64,000 nt of DNA, from assembly GCF_018406645.1 (NCBI RefSeq), contig NZ_AP024546.1, positions 186,001 to 250,000 of the forward strand, given 5' to 3'. Under the pieces are notes generated by a model that made no database searches, was not told where the DNA came from, and saw only the letters and a program-made list of their open reading frames with translations. Source of the DNA: Lysobacter helvus. GTDB lineage: Bacteria; Pseudomonadota; Gammaproteobacteria; Xanthomonadales; Xanthomonadaceae. Every line of letters starts with the position of its first letter. The first letter of the stretch is position 1. The position numbers and the translations under genes were made by a program. Below are positions 52,096 through 61,074 of the stretch, in pieces.

Positions 52096-54083
52096 ACGCG
52101 ACGGTGGCCGACCTCGCACCGATCGCACGCGCCAACACGCCGGCGATGGCAGGCACGCGACTGGATGCGCGCACGCGCCTGGGCGTGCTGCTGGCAGCAG
52201 GCGCATGCGTCGCACCGCTGTTGCTGCAGGTGCCGACCACGCTCGCCCTGGTGATCACCGGTGTCGCGATCGCGATGGCGTTCCTGTCGCAGCGCCCGCC
52301 GTTGCCGGGCTGGTTGCGCATGGTGCCGGCGCTGGGCCTGGGCGCGTTCGTGTTCTCGACCATGGGCGTGAACTTCGGCCGCGACACCGGCTGCGCGATG
52401 CTCGCCGCGATGCTGGCGGTCAAGCCGCTGGAAACCAACACGTTGCGCGACGCACGCAGTTTGCTCGGCTTTGCGTTGTTCGCACCGTTCGCCACCTTCC
52501 TGCTCGACCAGGGACCGCTGTCGCTGGTGCTCGGCCTGCTCGCCGTCGTGCTGGTGCTCGCGGCGATGCAACGCTTGTCGGACGTGGAATCGGACGACGC
52601 GCGCCGGCCGCGCACGGCGTGGCGCCGCCTGCGTTCGGTCGGCTGGATGCTGTTGCTCGGCTTGCCGCTCGCGCTCGCGGCGTTCTGGTTGTTCCCGCGC
52701 CTGGCCTCGCCCTTGTGGGGCGTGCCCGATCGCGCGCACGTGCGCCCGGGCCTGGCCGACAGCATGACGCCCGGCCGCTGGAGCGACTTGCTGCTGGACG
52801 ACACGCCCGCCGCGCGCGTGCGCTTCTTCGGCCCGGTGCCGCCGCGCGACCGCATGTATTTCCGCGGCCCGGTGTTCATGCAGTACGACGGGCGCACGTG
52901 GTCGCGCGCGCCGCTGCAGTCGAGCTACACCGCGCAACCGGTCCGGGCTTCCGGCACCGCGTGGGATTACGAACTGGAATTCGAACCCACCGACCGCCGC
53001 CAGCTCATCGCGCTCGACGTGCCGTTGTCGCCCCCGCCCAACGCGCACTTCTGGTCCGACCGCGCCTTGCGCGTCGAACGCCCGCTCGATTCGGTGACGC
53101 GCTGGCGCATGCAATCTGCACCGGTGGCCACGTTCGAAGCCGACCTGCCGCGCACGTTGCAACTCGCGGCGCTGCAACTGCCGCAAGGCTTCAATCCGCG
53201 CACCATCGCGCTGGCGCGGCAATGGCGCCAGGACGCGGGCGCGAACGATGCCGCGATCGTGAACCGCGCGCTGTCGTGGATCCGGCGCGACTTCGGTTAC
53301 ACGCTCGAAGTGCCGATCACCGGGCGCGATGCGATCGACCAGTTCCTGTTCCGCGACAAGAAGGGCTACTGCGAACAGTTCAGTTCGTCGTTCGTCGTGC
53401 TGATGCGCGCGGCGGGCATTCCTGCGCGCGTGGTCGCCGGTTACGCCGGCGCCGAATTGAACACGCTGGGCGGCTACTGGCTCGTGCGCCGCTCCGATGC
53501 GCACGCGTGGGCGGAGGTGTGGCTGGCGGGACGCGGCTGGGTGCGCATCGATCCGACCGCCGCGGTCGCGCCCGAACGCGTGTTCGACACCATCCAGGAC
53601 CGCGCGCGCGCCAGCGGCGACCTGCTGGCCAACCTGCAGCCCATGTTCGACACGGGCGACTGGATGGTGAGCACGTGGAACGACTTCGTACTCGGCTTCA
53701 ACGCCGACCGGCAGCGCCGCCTGCTGCAGCCGCTGGGTTTCGATGCGGTCGATCCGGAACGCCTGCTGCTGTTGTTCTCGCTGGTGGCGATCGCCGCCCT
53801 CGCCGCCACGGTCTGGCTGCTCAGCCGCGATGTGCGCGAACGCGATCCGCTGTTGCGCGCCTGGCATCGCGTCGGCAGGCGCTACGCGAAACTCGGCCTG
53901 GCCCGCGCGCCGCACGAACCCGCCAGCGAATGGACGCAGCGCGTGCATCGCGCGCGGGCGGGCGGCGACGACGCGCTGGTGGCGCTGGGCGCCCGCTTCA
54001 GCCGCCGGCGCTATGGTCCGGCCCGTGAAGCCGGCGAACGGCTGAACGCCCTGCTCCGCGACCTCGACAAACACCGCCCGTGA
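52092..54083 (+). CDS. TgpA-like membrane transglutaminase
   Basis: A 663-residue protein with an N-terminal membrane part of about six helices (DUF3488), a periplasmic transglutaminase-like domain and a further helix near residue 560. The catalytic triad is complete: Cys427 in KKGYCEQFSSSF, His471 in DAHAWAEVW and Asp487 in RIDPTAAV. Pseudomonas aeruginosa TgpA, from the same operon type, is essential for growth and carries a periplasmic transglutaminase domain. The physiological substrate is unknown. Confidence 0.92.
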   Translation: MNATVADLAPIARANTPAMAGTRLDARTRLGVLLAAGACVAPLLLQVPTTLALVITGVAIAMAFLSQRPPLPGWLRMVPALGLGAFVFSTMGVNFGRDTGCAMLAAMLAVKPLETNTLRDARSLLGFALFAPFATFLLDQGPLSLVLGLLAVVLVLAAMQRLSDVESDDARRPRTAWRRLRSVGWMLLLGLPLALAAFWLFPRLASPLWGVPDRAHVRPGLADSMTPGRWSDLLLDDTPAARVRFFGPVPPRDRMYFRGPVFMQYDGRTWSRAPLQSSYTAQPVRASGTAWDYELEFEPTDRRQLIALDVPLSPPPNAHFWSDRALRVERPLDSVTRWRMQSAPVATFEADLPRTLQLAALQLPQGFNPRTIALARQWRQDAGANDAAIVNRALSWIRRDFGYTLEVPITGRDAIDQFLFRDKKGYCEQFSSSFVVLMRAAGIPARVVAGYAGAELNTLGGYWLVRRSDAHAWAEVWLAGRGWVRIDPTAAVAPERVFDTIQDRARASGDLLANLQPMFDTGDWMVSTWNDFVLGFNADRQRRLLQPLGFDAVDPERLLLLFSLVAIAALAATVWLLSRDVRERDPLLRAWHRVGRRYAKLGLARAPHEPASEWTQRVHRARAGGDDALVALGARFSRRRYGPAREAGERLNALLRDLDKHRP

Positions 54084-54170
54084 CGCCGCCTGCGCGGCGT
54101 ATCGTGTGCAATCGCAAGCGACCGTGAACCGCCAGCCCGTCCAACCGCATTCCTTTCCTGGAGACGCGTC

Positions 54171-54656
54171 ATGAGATTCCGCACCCTCATCCCGGGCTTG
54201 GCCGCCGCCTTGCTGGTGGCCTGCGCCACCCAGCCGCAGCCCCTGCAGGGCGAATTCACCGACGTCAGCCCGCGCCAGGCCGCCGAGCAGGACAACACCG
54301 GCGTGGTCGTGCGCTGGGGCGGCCGCATCGTGAAGACCGAGCCGCACGAGAACCGCACGTGCTTCGAAATGATCTCCACCCGGCTCGACGTCTACGGCCG
54401 TCCCTACTGGGCCACCGACGACGTGGGCGGCCGCTTCATCGCGTGCCGCACGGGCTTCTACGATCCGGCGGTGTTCGAAGTGAACCGCGAAGTCACCTTC
54501 ACCGGCCGCGTCGAGGGCTACGACCAGCGCAAGATCGGCGGCTACGACTATCGCTTCCCGCGCCTGGCCGCCGAGGTCGTGTACCTGTGGCCGGTGCGCG
54601 AGCGCGTGGACGTGCTTACCTACCCCGCGCCGTGGCCGTGGTGGGGCTATTGGTGA
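54171..54656 (+). CDS. Slp-family outer membrane lipoprotein
   Basis: A 161-residue lipoprotein with the lipobox LLVACAT and the Slp-type core GVVVRWGGRIVKTEPHENRTCFEMI, RPYWATDDVGGRFIAC and VFEVNREVTFTGRVEG. E. coli Slp is a starvation- and acid-induced outer membrane lipoprotein. The protein ends in an aromatic cluster (WPWWGYW). Its last ten bases overlap the convergent HIT gene. It starts 87 bases after tgpA and may have its own promoter. Confidence 0.88.
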   Translation: MRFRTLIPGLAAALLVACATQPQPLQGEFTDVSPRQAAEQDNTGVVVRWGGRIVKTEPHENRTCFEMISTRLDVYGRPYWATDDVGGRFIACRTGFYDPAVFEVNREVTFTGRVEGYDQRKIGGYDYRFPRLAAEVVYLWPVRERVDVLTYPAPWPWWGYW

Positions 54657-55009
54657 GTTGAGGGCGTTCCGAACCGCCCCAGGGGCGCACCTGCCAGCAA
54701 GTGCAGGTGCAGCTGGAACACGGTCTGCCCGCCGTGGCCGTTGCAGTTGATCACCACGCGGTAGCCGTCGTCGGCGAAGCCTTCCTTGCGCGCGTACGCC
54801 GCGGCCGCCAATGCGAGGCGGCCGACGAGTTCGGCCTGGTCGGCGGTCGCCGCATCCAGCGTCGGCACCGTGGCCTTCGGCACGAACAGCACGTGCACCG
54901 GCGCCTGCGGCGCGATGTCGCGGAACGCGAACACGTGGTCGTCTTCGTAGACGATGTCCGCGGGGATCTCGCGGCGCGCGATGCGGTGGAAGATCGTGTC
55001 GTCGCTCAT
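54647..55009 (-). CDS. hinT: HIT-family nucleotide hydrolase (HinT-like)
   Basis: A 120-residue histidine-triad protein, starting TIFHRIARREIPADIVYEDDHVFAF. The HinT group hydrolyses AMP-linked amines, such as lysyl-AMP. The catalytic stretch reads QLHLHLLAG, where E. coli has HxHxH; the first His is a Gln, while the nucleophilic central His and the last His remain. That substitution may change specificity but need not abolish activity. It is followed by recR. Confidence 0.9.
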   Translation of the reverse strand: MSDDTIFHRIARREIPADIVYEDDHVFAFRDIAPQAPVHVLFVPKATVPTLDAATADQAELVGRLALAAAAYARKEGFADDGYRVVINCNGHGGQTVFQLHLHLLAGAPLGRFGTPSTHQ

Positions 55010-55020
55010 GGCACCTCCGT

Positions 55021-55611
55021 TCAGGGCATCTCGCCGCGCGAACCGAACGCATGCGACAGCGTGCCGCGGTCCACGTATTCCAGTTCCCCACCCAGCGGAA
55101 CGCCATGCGCGAGGCGACTCGGCCGCACGCGGTGCGCGCGCGCGAGCTGCGCGAGGTAATGCGCGGTCGCTTCGCCTTCGACGGTGGGGTTGGTGGCGAT
55201 GATCAGTTCCTGCACCAGGCCTTCGCCGAGGCGCCGGTCGAGCAGGTCGAGGCCGAGTTCGCGCGGGCCGATGCCGTCGAGCGGGCTCAGCCGGCCCTGC
55301 AGCACGAAGTACAGGCCGCGATAGCCGGTGGCCTGCTCGATCGCGAGGCGATCGGCGGGCGATTCCACGGCGCACAGCAGTTGCTGGTCGCGCGAGGCGC
55401 TGGCGCAGATCGTGCAGACATCGGTTTCGCTGAAGTCGCGGCAGCGTTCGCAATGGCGGATGGTTTCGACCGCATGCGCGAGCACGTCGGCCAGGCGCTG
55501 GCCGCCGGCGCGTTCGCGTTCGAGCACGTGGTAGGCCATGCGCTGCGCGGACTTGGGGCCGACGCCGGGCAGCACGCGGAACGCTTCGATGAGGTCGTCG
55601 AGCAGGCTCAC
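55021..55611 (-). CDS. recR: Recombination protein RecR
   Basis: A 196-residue RecFOR component. The zinc-finger cysteines are in [16 protein letters not shown], the helix-hairpin-helix region is [20 protein letters not shown], and the Toprim domain shows [17 protein letters not shown] and [10 protein letters not shown]. The dnaX-ybaB-recR order is conserved in proteobacteria, here with spacings of about 10-35 bases. Confidence 0.96.
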   Translation of the reverse strand: MSLLDDLIEAFRVLPGVGPKSAQRMAYHVLERERAGGQRLADVLAHAVETIRHCERCRDFSETDVCTICASASRDQQLLCAVESPADRLAIEQATGYRGLYFVLQGRLSPLDGIGPRELGLDLLDRRLGEGLVQELIIATNPTVEGEATAHYLAQLARAHRVRPSRLAHGVPLGGELEYVDRGTLSHAFGSRGEMP

Positions 55612-55621
55612 GCGATCGCCG

Positions 55622-55942
55622 TCAGAACGGCATCTTCATGCCCGGCGGCAACTGCATGCCCGCGGTGGCGACGCTCATGCGCGCCTGCGATTCGGCGTTG
55701 ACCTTGTTGACGGCGTCGTTGAAGGCCGCGACGACAAGGTCTTCGGCCATCTCCGGATCGGTGAGCACGCTCGGATCGATGCGCACCTTGCGGCACTCCA
55801 TCCGGCCGGTGATCGTGACGTTGACCATGCCGCCGCCGGCGCTGCCGGTGACTTCGATCTTCGCGACTTCTTCCTGGGCGCGCTGCACGTTTTCCTGCAT
55901 CTTCTGCGCCTGTTGCATCAATTGGGCGATGTTTCCACGCAT
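55622..55942 (-). CDS. ybaB: YbaB/EbfC nucleoid-associated protein
   Basis: A 106-residue DNA-binding protein. The N-terminal helical part ([20 protein letters not shown]) and the following [19 protein letters not shown] match the family. It forms dimers that bind DNA as a tweezer-like structure. It lies between dnaX and recR. Confidence 0.95.
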   Translation of the reverse strand: MRGNIAQLMQQAQKMQENVQRAQEEVAKIEVTGSAGGGMVNVTITGRMECRKVRIDPSVLTDPEMAEDLVVAAFNDAVNKVNAESQARMSVATAGMQLPPGMKMPF

Positions 55943-55975
55943 GGCTCGGGTCTCTCGTTGGGGGACGCGACGACG

Positions 55976-57736
55976 TCAGGCGTCGTCGAAGGGACGGATG
56001 GAATCGGGCACGAGCGTCGCGCCGCGACCGGTCATCAGGCGCTGCACGCCGGGATCGGCGAGGAACGCGGTTTCCGCCGCGACCTGGCGCGCATCGCGTT
56101 CGCGCGCGCTGCGCTGGTGCAGGGTTTCGCCCGCGGCAGGCGCGGCTTCGAACTTGATGTCGGGCGTGCGGCCGAGCAAGGCGCCCAATGCATCGGCGAA
56201 ACGTTTCACCAGGCCCGGGGCCTTCAGGTGATCGTCGGCGGCGGGCAGCGACAGGCGCAGCACGCCATCGTCGTAGGACACGAAGCCGGCATGCGCGGCG
56301 AGTTCGCGCGCAGGGCCACCGAGGGGGCAGCGGGCGACGTAGTCTGGCCAGGTGTCGGCGTCGAGGTTTGCGTCGGTGGCGGCGGATGCAGCGGGACCGG
56401 GGACCGGGGACCGGGGACCAGGAACAGCGGCGGGTGCCGGCGCGGAAACAGGTGACGCTGCGACTGGTGTCGATGCAACGGGAGACGGTGCAACAGGAAC
56501 GGGGGCAACGGGCGGCGCCGACACCTGCGGCATCACGATCGCAGCCGCACTTTCCTTGCGCGCCGTCGGCGCAGCCGCCAACGCCGCACGCGCGGCAGCC
56601 GGTCCCTTCACGCTTTCACCCTTCCCCGGTCCCTGGTCCCCGGTCCCCGGTCCCTGCTCTCCGGGCCGGAACGCCAGCATCCGCAACACGCACATTTCGA
56701 AGCCTGCGCGCGGGCTCGGCGCCAGCGGCAAATCGCGACGTCCGTTGAGCGCCATCTGGTACCAGAGCTGCACGAGTTCGGGACGCAGCCGTTCGGCGAG
56801 CACGTCGACCGCGATGCCGTCGTCTTCCACGTTCGCGCCCGGCACGAGCTGGCGCACCTGCACGCGATGCAAGGCATCGGCGAGGGCGTCGAGCACGCCG
56901 TTCCAGTCGGGCGAGAAATCCGCGAGCGCGGCCACCGTATCGAGCAGGCGCGCGCCGTCGCCCGCGGCGAGCGCATCGAGCATGCCCGCGACCTGCGTGC
57001 GATCGACCGTGCCGAGCATCGTCGCCACGCCCGCATCGTTGAGCTGGCCGCCGGTGTAGGCGATCGCCTGGTCGAGCAGCGACAGGCCATCGCGCAGGCT
57101 GCCGTCGGCGGCGCGCGCGAGCAGGCGCACGGCGCCCGGCTCCACCGCGATGCCTTCGGCGTCGAGGATCTTGCTGATCTGGCCGGAGATCTGCGCTTCG
57201 TCGAGGCGCTTGAGGTTGAACTGCAGGCAGCGCGACAGCACGGTGACCGGCAGCTTCTGCGGGTCGGTGGTGGCGAGCAGGAACTTCACGTGGCCCGGCG
57301 GTTCCTCCAGCGTCTTGAGCAGCGCGTTGAACGCCGACTTCGAGAGCATGTGGACTTCGTCGATCAGGTAGACCTTCACGCGGCCGCGGCTGGGCATGTA
57401 CTGCGCGTTGTCGATGACCTCGCGCACGTCGTCCACGCCGGTGTTGCTGGCGGCGTCGATTTCCAGCAGGTCGATGAAGCGGCCGGCGTCGATGTCGCGG
57501 CACGAATTGCATTCGCCGCAGGGTTCGGCCGACGTGCCGCGTTCGCAGTTCAGCGACTTGGCGAAGATGCGCGCGATCGTGGTCTTGCCCACCCCGCGCG
57601 TGCCGGTGAACAGGAACGCATGGTGGACGCGCCCGCTTTCCAGCGCATTGGTGAGCGCACGGACGACGTGCTCCTGGCCGACCAGTTCAGCGAACTTCTT
57701 CGGTCGCCATTTCCGCGCAAGGACGAGATAGGACAT
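55976..57736 (-). CDS. dnaX: DNA polymerase III subunits gamma and tau
   Basis: A 586-residue clamp-loader protein. AAA+ motifs are GTRGVGKTTIARIFAKSL, the zinc-binding CGECNSCRDIDAG, LIDEVHMLSKSAFNALLKTLEEPP and the sensor VLSRCLQFNL. Domain III ends near residue 355, then a Pro/Ala-rich linker leads to the tau-specific C-terminal domain. Two GC-rich repeat arrays are embedded in the linker (residues about 361-371 and 439-448) in inverted orientation, adding GPG and PGPRSPVPGP peptides. I see no A-rich slippery site like that of E. coli, so gamma may not be made by frameshifting. The start at 57736 gives the normal N-terminus MSYLVLARKWRP. Confidence 0.95.
   Translation of the reverse strand: MSYLVLARKWRPKKFAELVGQEHVVRALTNALESGRVHHAFLFTGTRGVGKTTIARIFAKSLNCERGTSAEPCGECNSCRDIDAGRFIDLLEIDAASNTGVDDVREVIDNAQYMPSRGRVKVYLIDEVHMLSKSAFNALLKTLEEPPGHVKFLLATTDPQKLPVTVLSRCLQFNLKRLDEAQISGQISKILDAEGIAVEPGAVRLLARAADGSLRDGLSLLDQAIAYTGGQLNDAGVATMLGTVDRTQVAGMLDALAAGDGARLLDTVAALADFSPDWNGVLDALADALHRVQVRQLVPGANVEDDGIAVDVLAERLRPELVQLWYQMALNGRRDLPLAPSPRAGFEMCVLRMLAFRPGEQGPGTGDQGPGKGESVKGPAAARAALAAAPTARKESAAAIVMPQVSAPPVAPVPVAPSPVASTPVAASPVSAPAPAAVPGPRSPVPGPAASAATDANLDADTWPDYVARCPLGGPARELAAHAGFVSYDDGVLRLSLPAADDHLKAPGLVKRFADALGALLGRTPDIKFEAAPAAGETLHQRSARERDARQVAAETAFLADPGVQRLMTGRGATLVPDSIRPFDDA
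56393..56422. repeat. GGGACCG-type repeat array in dnaX, first copy
   Basis: About four head-to-tail units of GGGGACC-like sequence occur here on the plus strand. They encode the VPGPRSPVPGP stretch of DnaX. The second array at 56624-56655 is the reverse complement of this one, so the two could pair as a long stem. Confidence 0.85.
56624..56655. repeat. GGGACCG-type repeat array in dnaX, second (inverted) copy
   Basis: Units of CCCCGGTCC repeated about four times, the reverse complement of the array at 56393-56422, separated from it by about 200 bases of coding sequence. They encode the GPGTGDQGPG stretch of DnaX and keep the frame. Confidence 0.85.
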
Positions 57737-57800
57737 AGGGGCGCATGATGCCATGCGCGGTCCGCCTTTCGCGTTGCAGGTTGCCTGCAACCCGAGTGGT

Positions 57801-57903
57801 AACCCCGCCGACTGGCCTCGGCGCCCGCGTTGATCAATACCGTTGCTGCCTTCCGGCCCTGGCGGGATTTTCGACCTAGCGTCGCGAGGGGCCGACGGGG
57901 CCA
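57801..57903 (-). ncRNA. ffs: 4.5S signal recognition particle RNA
   Basis: Reading leftward, the SRP RNA apical signature AGGGCCGGAAGGCAGCAACGG is present (about 57842-57864), with its GGAA tetraloop and the conserved Ffh-binding bulge sequence. Flanking segments GCCCCGTCGGCC at the 5' end and GGCCAGTCGGCGGGG at the 3' end can form the basal stem. The gene lies directly upstream of dnaX in the same direction, which is its usual place. Ends are estimated from the stem and may be off by several bases. Confidence 0.88.
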
Positions 57904-57935
57904 CCATGGACAGGAACACTTGCTGTTTGAAGCGA

Positions 57936-58028
57936 TGGCGGAGAGAGCGGGATTCGAACCCGCGAAGCGCTGTTTAGACGCTTACACACTTTCCAGGCGT
58001 GCTCCTTCAACCGCTCGGACACCTCTCC
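57936..58028 (-). tRNA. tRNA-Ser (GGA anticodon)
   Basis: Reading leftward, acceptor strands GGAGAGG (58028-58022) and TCTCTCC (57946-57940) close the fold. The anticodon arm CACGC-CTGGAAA-GTGTG presents GGA, which reads UCC and UCU serine codons. A long variable arm and a standard TPsiC arm (GCGGGTTCGAATCCCGC) follow. The 3' CCA is encoded (57938-57936). It is upstream of ffs and dnaX on the same strand. Confidence 0.95.
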
Positions 58029-58121
58029 GCTGGAACCGAAGGACGCGCATCAGGCCGGCGTTCGGGCCGCGAATTCTAGCCCCGGGCGGCAGGCGGGACA
58101 AGGCGCCGCGCCCGCGCCCGC

Positions 58122-58538
58122 CTAACCGGGATGCAGCCAGTCGGCCGCGCCGTCCCGGTAACGCTCGTGTTTCCAGATGGGAACGCGCGCCTTCACCTCG
58201 TCGATGATGAACCGGCAGGCGGCGAAGGCGGCATCGCGGTGCGCGGCGGTGGCGCCCACCCACACGGCCAGTTCGCCCAGGGCCAGGTCGCCGGTGCGGT
58301 GCACGCAGCGGGCATCCAGCAGCGGGAAGCGGGCCATCGCTTCGGTGAGGATCGCTTCGCCCTCGCGCTCGGCCAGCGCGGCGTAGGCTTCGTAGCGCAG
58401 GCCGTCGACCGCGCGGCCGTCGTTGTGGTCGCGCACCCAGCCTTCGAAGCTGGCGTAGGCGCCGACGCGCGCGTCCAGCAGTTCCGCGCGCAGGGACGCG
58501 ACGTCGAACGGGGTGTCGCTGAGGGCGAAGCGCGCCAT
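58122..58538 (-). CDS. moaE: Molybdopterin synthase catalytic subunit
   Basis: A 138-residue large subunit. Markers are VGAYASFEGWVRDHNDGRAV, LRYEAYAALAEREGEAIL, CVHRTGDLALGELAVWVGATAAHRDAAFAAC and VKARVPIWKHERYRDG with the catalytic lysines. With MoaD it inserts the dithiolene sulfurs into precursor Z (cPMP). It is last in the leftward moaA-moaC-moaD-moaE run, one base after the moaD stop. Confidence 0.95.
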   Translation of the reverse strand: MARFALSDTPFDVASLRAELLDARVGAYASFEGWVRDHNDGRAVDGLRYEAYAALAEREGEAILTEAMARFPLLDARCVHRTGDLALGELAVWVGATAAHRDAAFAACRFIIDEVKARVPIWKHERYRDGAADWLHPG

Positions 58539-58539
58539 C

Positions 58540-58785
58540 TCAGCCTCCCGACACCGGCGGGATGAACGCGATCTCGCTGCCCGCGCGCGGCTTGTCTTCC
58601 CAGCGCGCGAACGCGCCATCGACCGCGACGCGCAGTTTTTCCACCGGCAGCGCGAAGCCGTGGCGTGCGCGCAGTTCGATGTAGAGCACGCGCAGGTCGG
58701 GCGCGGCGGTGTCGAAGGTTTCGCTCGCGATGCCGGCCACGTCGCGCAGGGACGCGAAGTACAGCACCTTCACGCGCGCAGTCAT
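58540..58785 (-). CDS. moaD: Molybdopterin synthase sulfur-carrier subunit
   Basis: An 81-residue ubiquitin-fold protein ending in the functional Gly-Gly (FIPPVSGG), which is thiocarboxylated by MoeB to deliver sulfur. Its ATG overlaps the moaC stop by four bases. Confidence 0.92.
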   Translation of the reverse strand: MTARVKVLYFASLRDVAGIASETFDTAAPDLRVLYIELRARHGFALPVEKLRVAVDGAFARWEDKPRAGSEIAFIPPVSGG

Positions 58786-59270
58786 GGTGCGTCTCCGACG
58801 TCGCGCCTGCCGCCGCGCTTGCCCGTCAGTTTCGCCGGGCCCAGCACGATGCGGTGCGACAGCGCCTTGCACATGTCGTAGACGGTGAGCGCGGCGATGG
58901 TGGCGCCGGTCAGCGCTTCCATTTCCACGCCGGTGCGATGCGTGGTGCGCACGGTGCAGGTGATGTTGAGTTCGCGTTCGCCCTGCCAGTCGATGGCGAA
59001 CCGGCAGCCATCGATCGGCAGCGGATGGCAGAACGGGATGAGTTCGTGCGTGCGCTTGACCGCCATCGTGCCGGCGATGATCGCGGTGTCGACGATCGCG
59101 CCCTTCGCGCTGCGCAAGCCGCTGGCGCGCAACTGCGACGCAACCTCGGCGGGAAAGCGCACGCGGCATTCCGCGCTCGCGGCGCGCGCGGTCACGGCTT
59201 TGGCGGAGACATCGACCATCGCCGGGCGGCCGGCGGGATCGAGGTGCGTGAGCGTCTTCTGCTTCGCCAT
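58782..59270 (-). CDS. moaC: Cyclic pyranopterin monophosphate synthase
   Basis: A 162-residue enzyme converting the MoaA product to cPMP. It has [20 protein letters not shown], then [31 protein letters not shown] and the conserved [20 protein letters not shown]. It starts one base after the moaA stop. Confidence 0.96.
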   Translation of the reverse strand: MAKQKTLTHLDPAGRPAMVDVSAKAVTARAASAECRVRFPAEVASQLRASGLRSAKGAIVDTAIIAGTMAVKRTHELIPFCHPLPIDGCRFAIDWQGERELNITCTVRTTHRTGVEMEALTGATIAALTVYDMCKALSHRIVLGPAKLTGKRGGRRDVGDAP

Positions 59271-59271
59271 C

Positions 59272-60303
59272 TCAGCCACCCACCAGGTACATCTCGACAT
59301 GCCGGCGCGAGGCGCCCGCTTCGCCGCGGATTTCGCTGTAGCGATCGGCGCGGCGCGTCCACGTGGCGGCAACCTGCGCGACCACCGCGTCTTCGCCCTG
59401 TCGCGCCGCAGCGCGCAGGTTGCGGCCTTCGGAGGCGAACAGGCACGTGTAGAGCGTGCCGTCGGCGGAAATGCGCGCGCGATGGCAATCGCCGCAGAAC
59501 GGTGCGCTGACGGAACTGACGAAGCCGATCTCACCGCCGCCGTCGACGAAGGCGTAGCGCGACGCGACTTCGCCGCGATATTGCGGATCCAGCGCGCGCA
59601 ACGGCCACTGCGCCGCGATGCGATCGCGCAGTTCCGCCGACGGCACCACGCCTTCGCGACGCCAGCCGTTGCACGTGCCGACGTCCATGTATTCGATGAA
59701 GCGCAGCACGTGGCCGCGGTCGCGCGCGAACTGCACGAGCGGCAGCACTTGCGGTTCGTTGACGCCGCGCTGCACGACGCAGTTGAGCTTGATGCGGTCG
59801 AAGCCGGCGTCGCGCGCGGCATCGAGGCCGGCGAGGACGTCGTCGATGCGCCCGCGCCCGCCCGAGAGTTGCGAAAACAACGCCGGGTCCAGCGCGTCCA
59901 GGCTCACGGTGAGGCGATGCAACCCCGCCTCGCGCAAGGCCTGCGCGTGCTTCGCGAGCAGGCTGCCGTTGGTGGTGAGCGCCAGGTCTTCGATGCCATC
60001 GATCGCGGCCAGCCGCCGCACGAGGTCCGGCAGGCCCTTGCGCAGCAGCGGCTCGCCGCCGGTCAGGCGCAGCTTGCGCGTGCCCAGGCGCACGAAGCCG
60101 CGCACCAGCGTTTCGATTTCATCGAAGTCCAGGCGCGACGCCGCATCGAGGCCGTGGTCGTCCGGGATGCGATCGGCCGGCATGCAATACGGGCAACGGA
60201 AGTTGCACGCATCGATCACCGACAGGCGCAGGTCGCGCAACGGGCGACCGAGGCGGTCCAGCGGCGCGGCGTGCGGCGGCACGATGGGGTACGGCGTGCT
60301 CAC
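59272..60303 (-). CDS. moaA: GTP 3',8-cyclase
   Basis: A 343-residue radical-SAM enzyme for the first step of molybdenum cofactor synthesis. The N-terminal cluster ligands are Cys33, Cys37 and Cys40 (CNFRCPYC). The second cluster has [18 protein letters not shown], and the C-terminus ends in the required Gly-Gly (YLVGG). It starts with GTG at 60303, overlapping the stop of the upstream metallo-hydrolase gene (GTGA). Confidence 0.95.
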   Translation of the reverse strand: MSTPYPIVPPHAAPLDRLGRPLRDLRLSVIDACNFRCPYCMPADRIPDDHGLDAASRLDFDEIETLVRGFVRLGTRKLRLTGGEPLLRKGLPDLVRRLAAIDGIEDLALTTNGSLLAKHAQALREAGLHRLTVSLDALDPALFSQLSGGRGRIDDVLAGLDAARDAGFDRIKLNCVVQRGVNEPQVLPLVQFARDRGHVLRFIEYMDVGTCNGWRREGVVPSAELRDRIAAQWPLRALDPQYRGEVASRYAFVDGGGEIGFVSSVSAPFCGDCHRARISADGTLYTCLFASEGRNLRAAARQGEDAVVAQVAATWTRRADRYSEIRGEAGASRRHVEMYLVGG

Positions 60304-61073
60304 GACATCGGGGCCCGTTCGGCCGTGGGTGCTGCCAGCGGTATGACGTCGCCGGCGCGCACGATGCGATGGCCGCGCAGTTCGAGGTGCACGCCGTCGG
60401 TTTCGCTCGCGTAGTGGTACAGGCGGCAACGCGCGAGCAACGCGGGCGGATATTCGCGTTCGAGATCCTCGATGCCGCTGTGCGACGGATTGCCGTGCAG
60501 CGCGCAATCGTGGAAGACCAGTTCGCCGGCATCGGCGTAGCGCGCGAGCTGTTCGGGGATCGGGCGCGTGTCGCCGGTCCACGCCATCGCGCCGCGCAGG
60601 CGCAGGCCGAAGCTCGTGTCGGGCCAGTGGTGGCGCGTGGGGAACACTTCCAGGCGCACGCCGTCGTGCCAGAAATGGTCGCCGACCGGGACAAGATGGA
60701 ACGCGTCCCAGAAATTCGCGCCGCCTTCGGCCAGGGTGTTGGGATACGACGCGAGGCGCTGTTGCAGCAGCGGCACCAGCGGCGCGGGCACGAACAGTGG
60801 CATGCGGCCGCGCAGGGCGTCGTTCCAGTACAGCGCGCCGAACAGGCGTTCGAAGCCGCCGATGTGGTCCAGGTGCGCGTGCGTGACGAACAGTGCGCGC
60901 GGCGGCGCTTCGTAGTGCGCGAGGTACGTCGTCAGGCTGTCGTTGCCGCAATCGATCGTGAGCCACGGCGCGCCGTCGCGCTCGATCGTGGCCATGGCAG
61001 AACCAAGCGACGTCGCAAAGGCGTTGCCAACGCCCTGCAGGCGCAAGGTCCAGGGGGAAGCAGGTGCGGGCAC
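60300..61073 (-). CDS. MBL-fold metallo-hydrolase
   Basis: A 257-residue metallo-beta-lactamase-fold protein, closest in feel to RNase Z-like or phosphodiesterase members. The metal motif FVTHAHLDHIGGFER, the bridging Asp in AWTGDTRPIPE and the later HDCALHGNPSHSG are visible. Its substrate is unknown. Its stop overlaps the moaA GTG, so it shares an operon with the molybdopterin genes, and it follows kdkA by one base. Confidence 0.85.
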   Translation of the reverse strand: MPAPASPWTLRLQGVGNAFATSLGSAMATIERDGAPWLTIDCGNDSLTTYLAHYEAPPRALFVTHAHLDHIGGFERLFGALYWNDALRGRMPLFVPAPLVPLLQQRLASYPNTLAEGGANFWDAFHLVPVGDHFWHDGVRLEVFPTRHHWPDTSFGLRLRGAMAWTGDTRPIPEQLARYADAGELVFHDCALHGNPSHSGIEDLEREYPPALLARCRLYHYASETDGVHLELRGHRIVRAGDVIPLAAPTAERAPMS

Positions 61074-61074
61074 G

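Noticed and set aside
56393-56655. A CRISPR-like array.
   Set aside because: The units are head-to-tail without unique spacers, inside a coding gene, and no cas genes are near.
55976-57736. A programmed frameshift site in dnaX like that of E. coli.
   Set aside because: No A-rich slippery heptamer was seen at the expected position.
57936-58028. The tRNA-Ser gene as a phage or island attachment site.
   Set aside because: There is no integrase and no repeated tRNA 3' end nearby; both flanks are conserved housekeeping genes.
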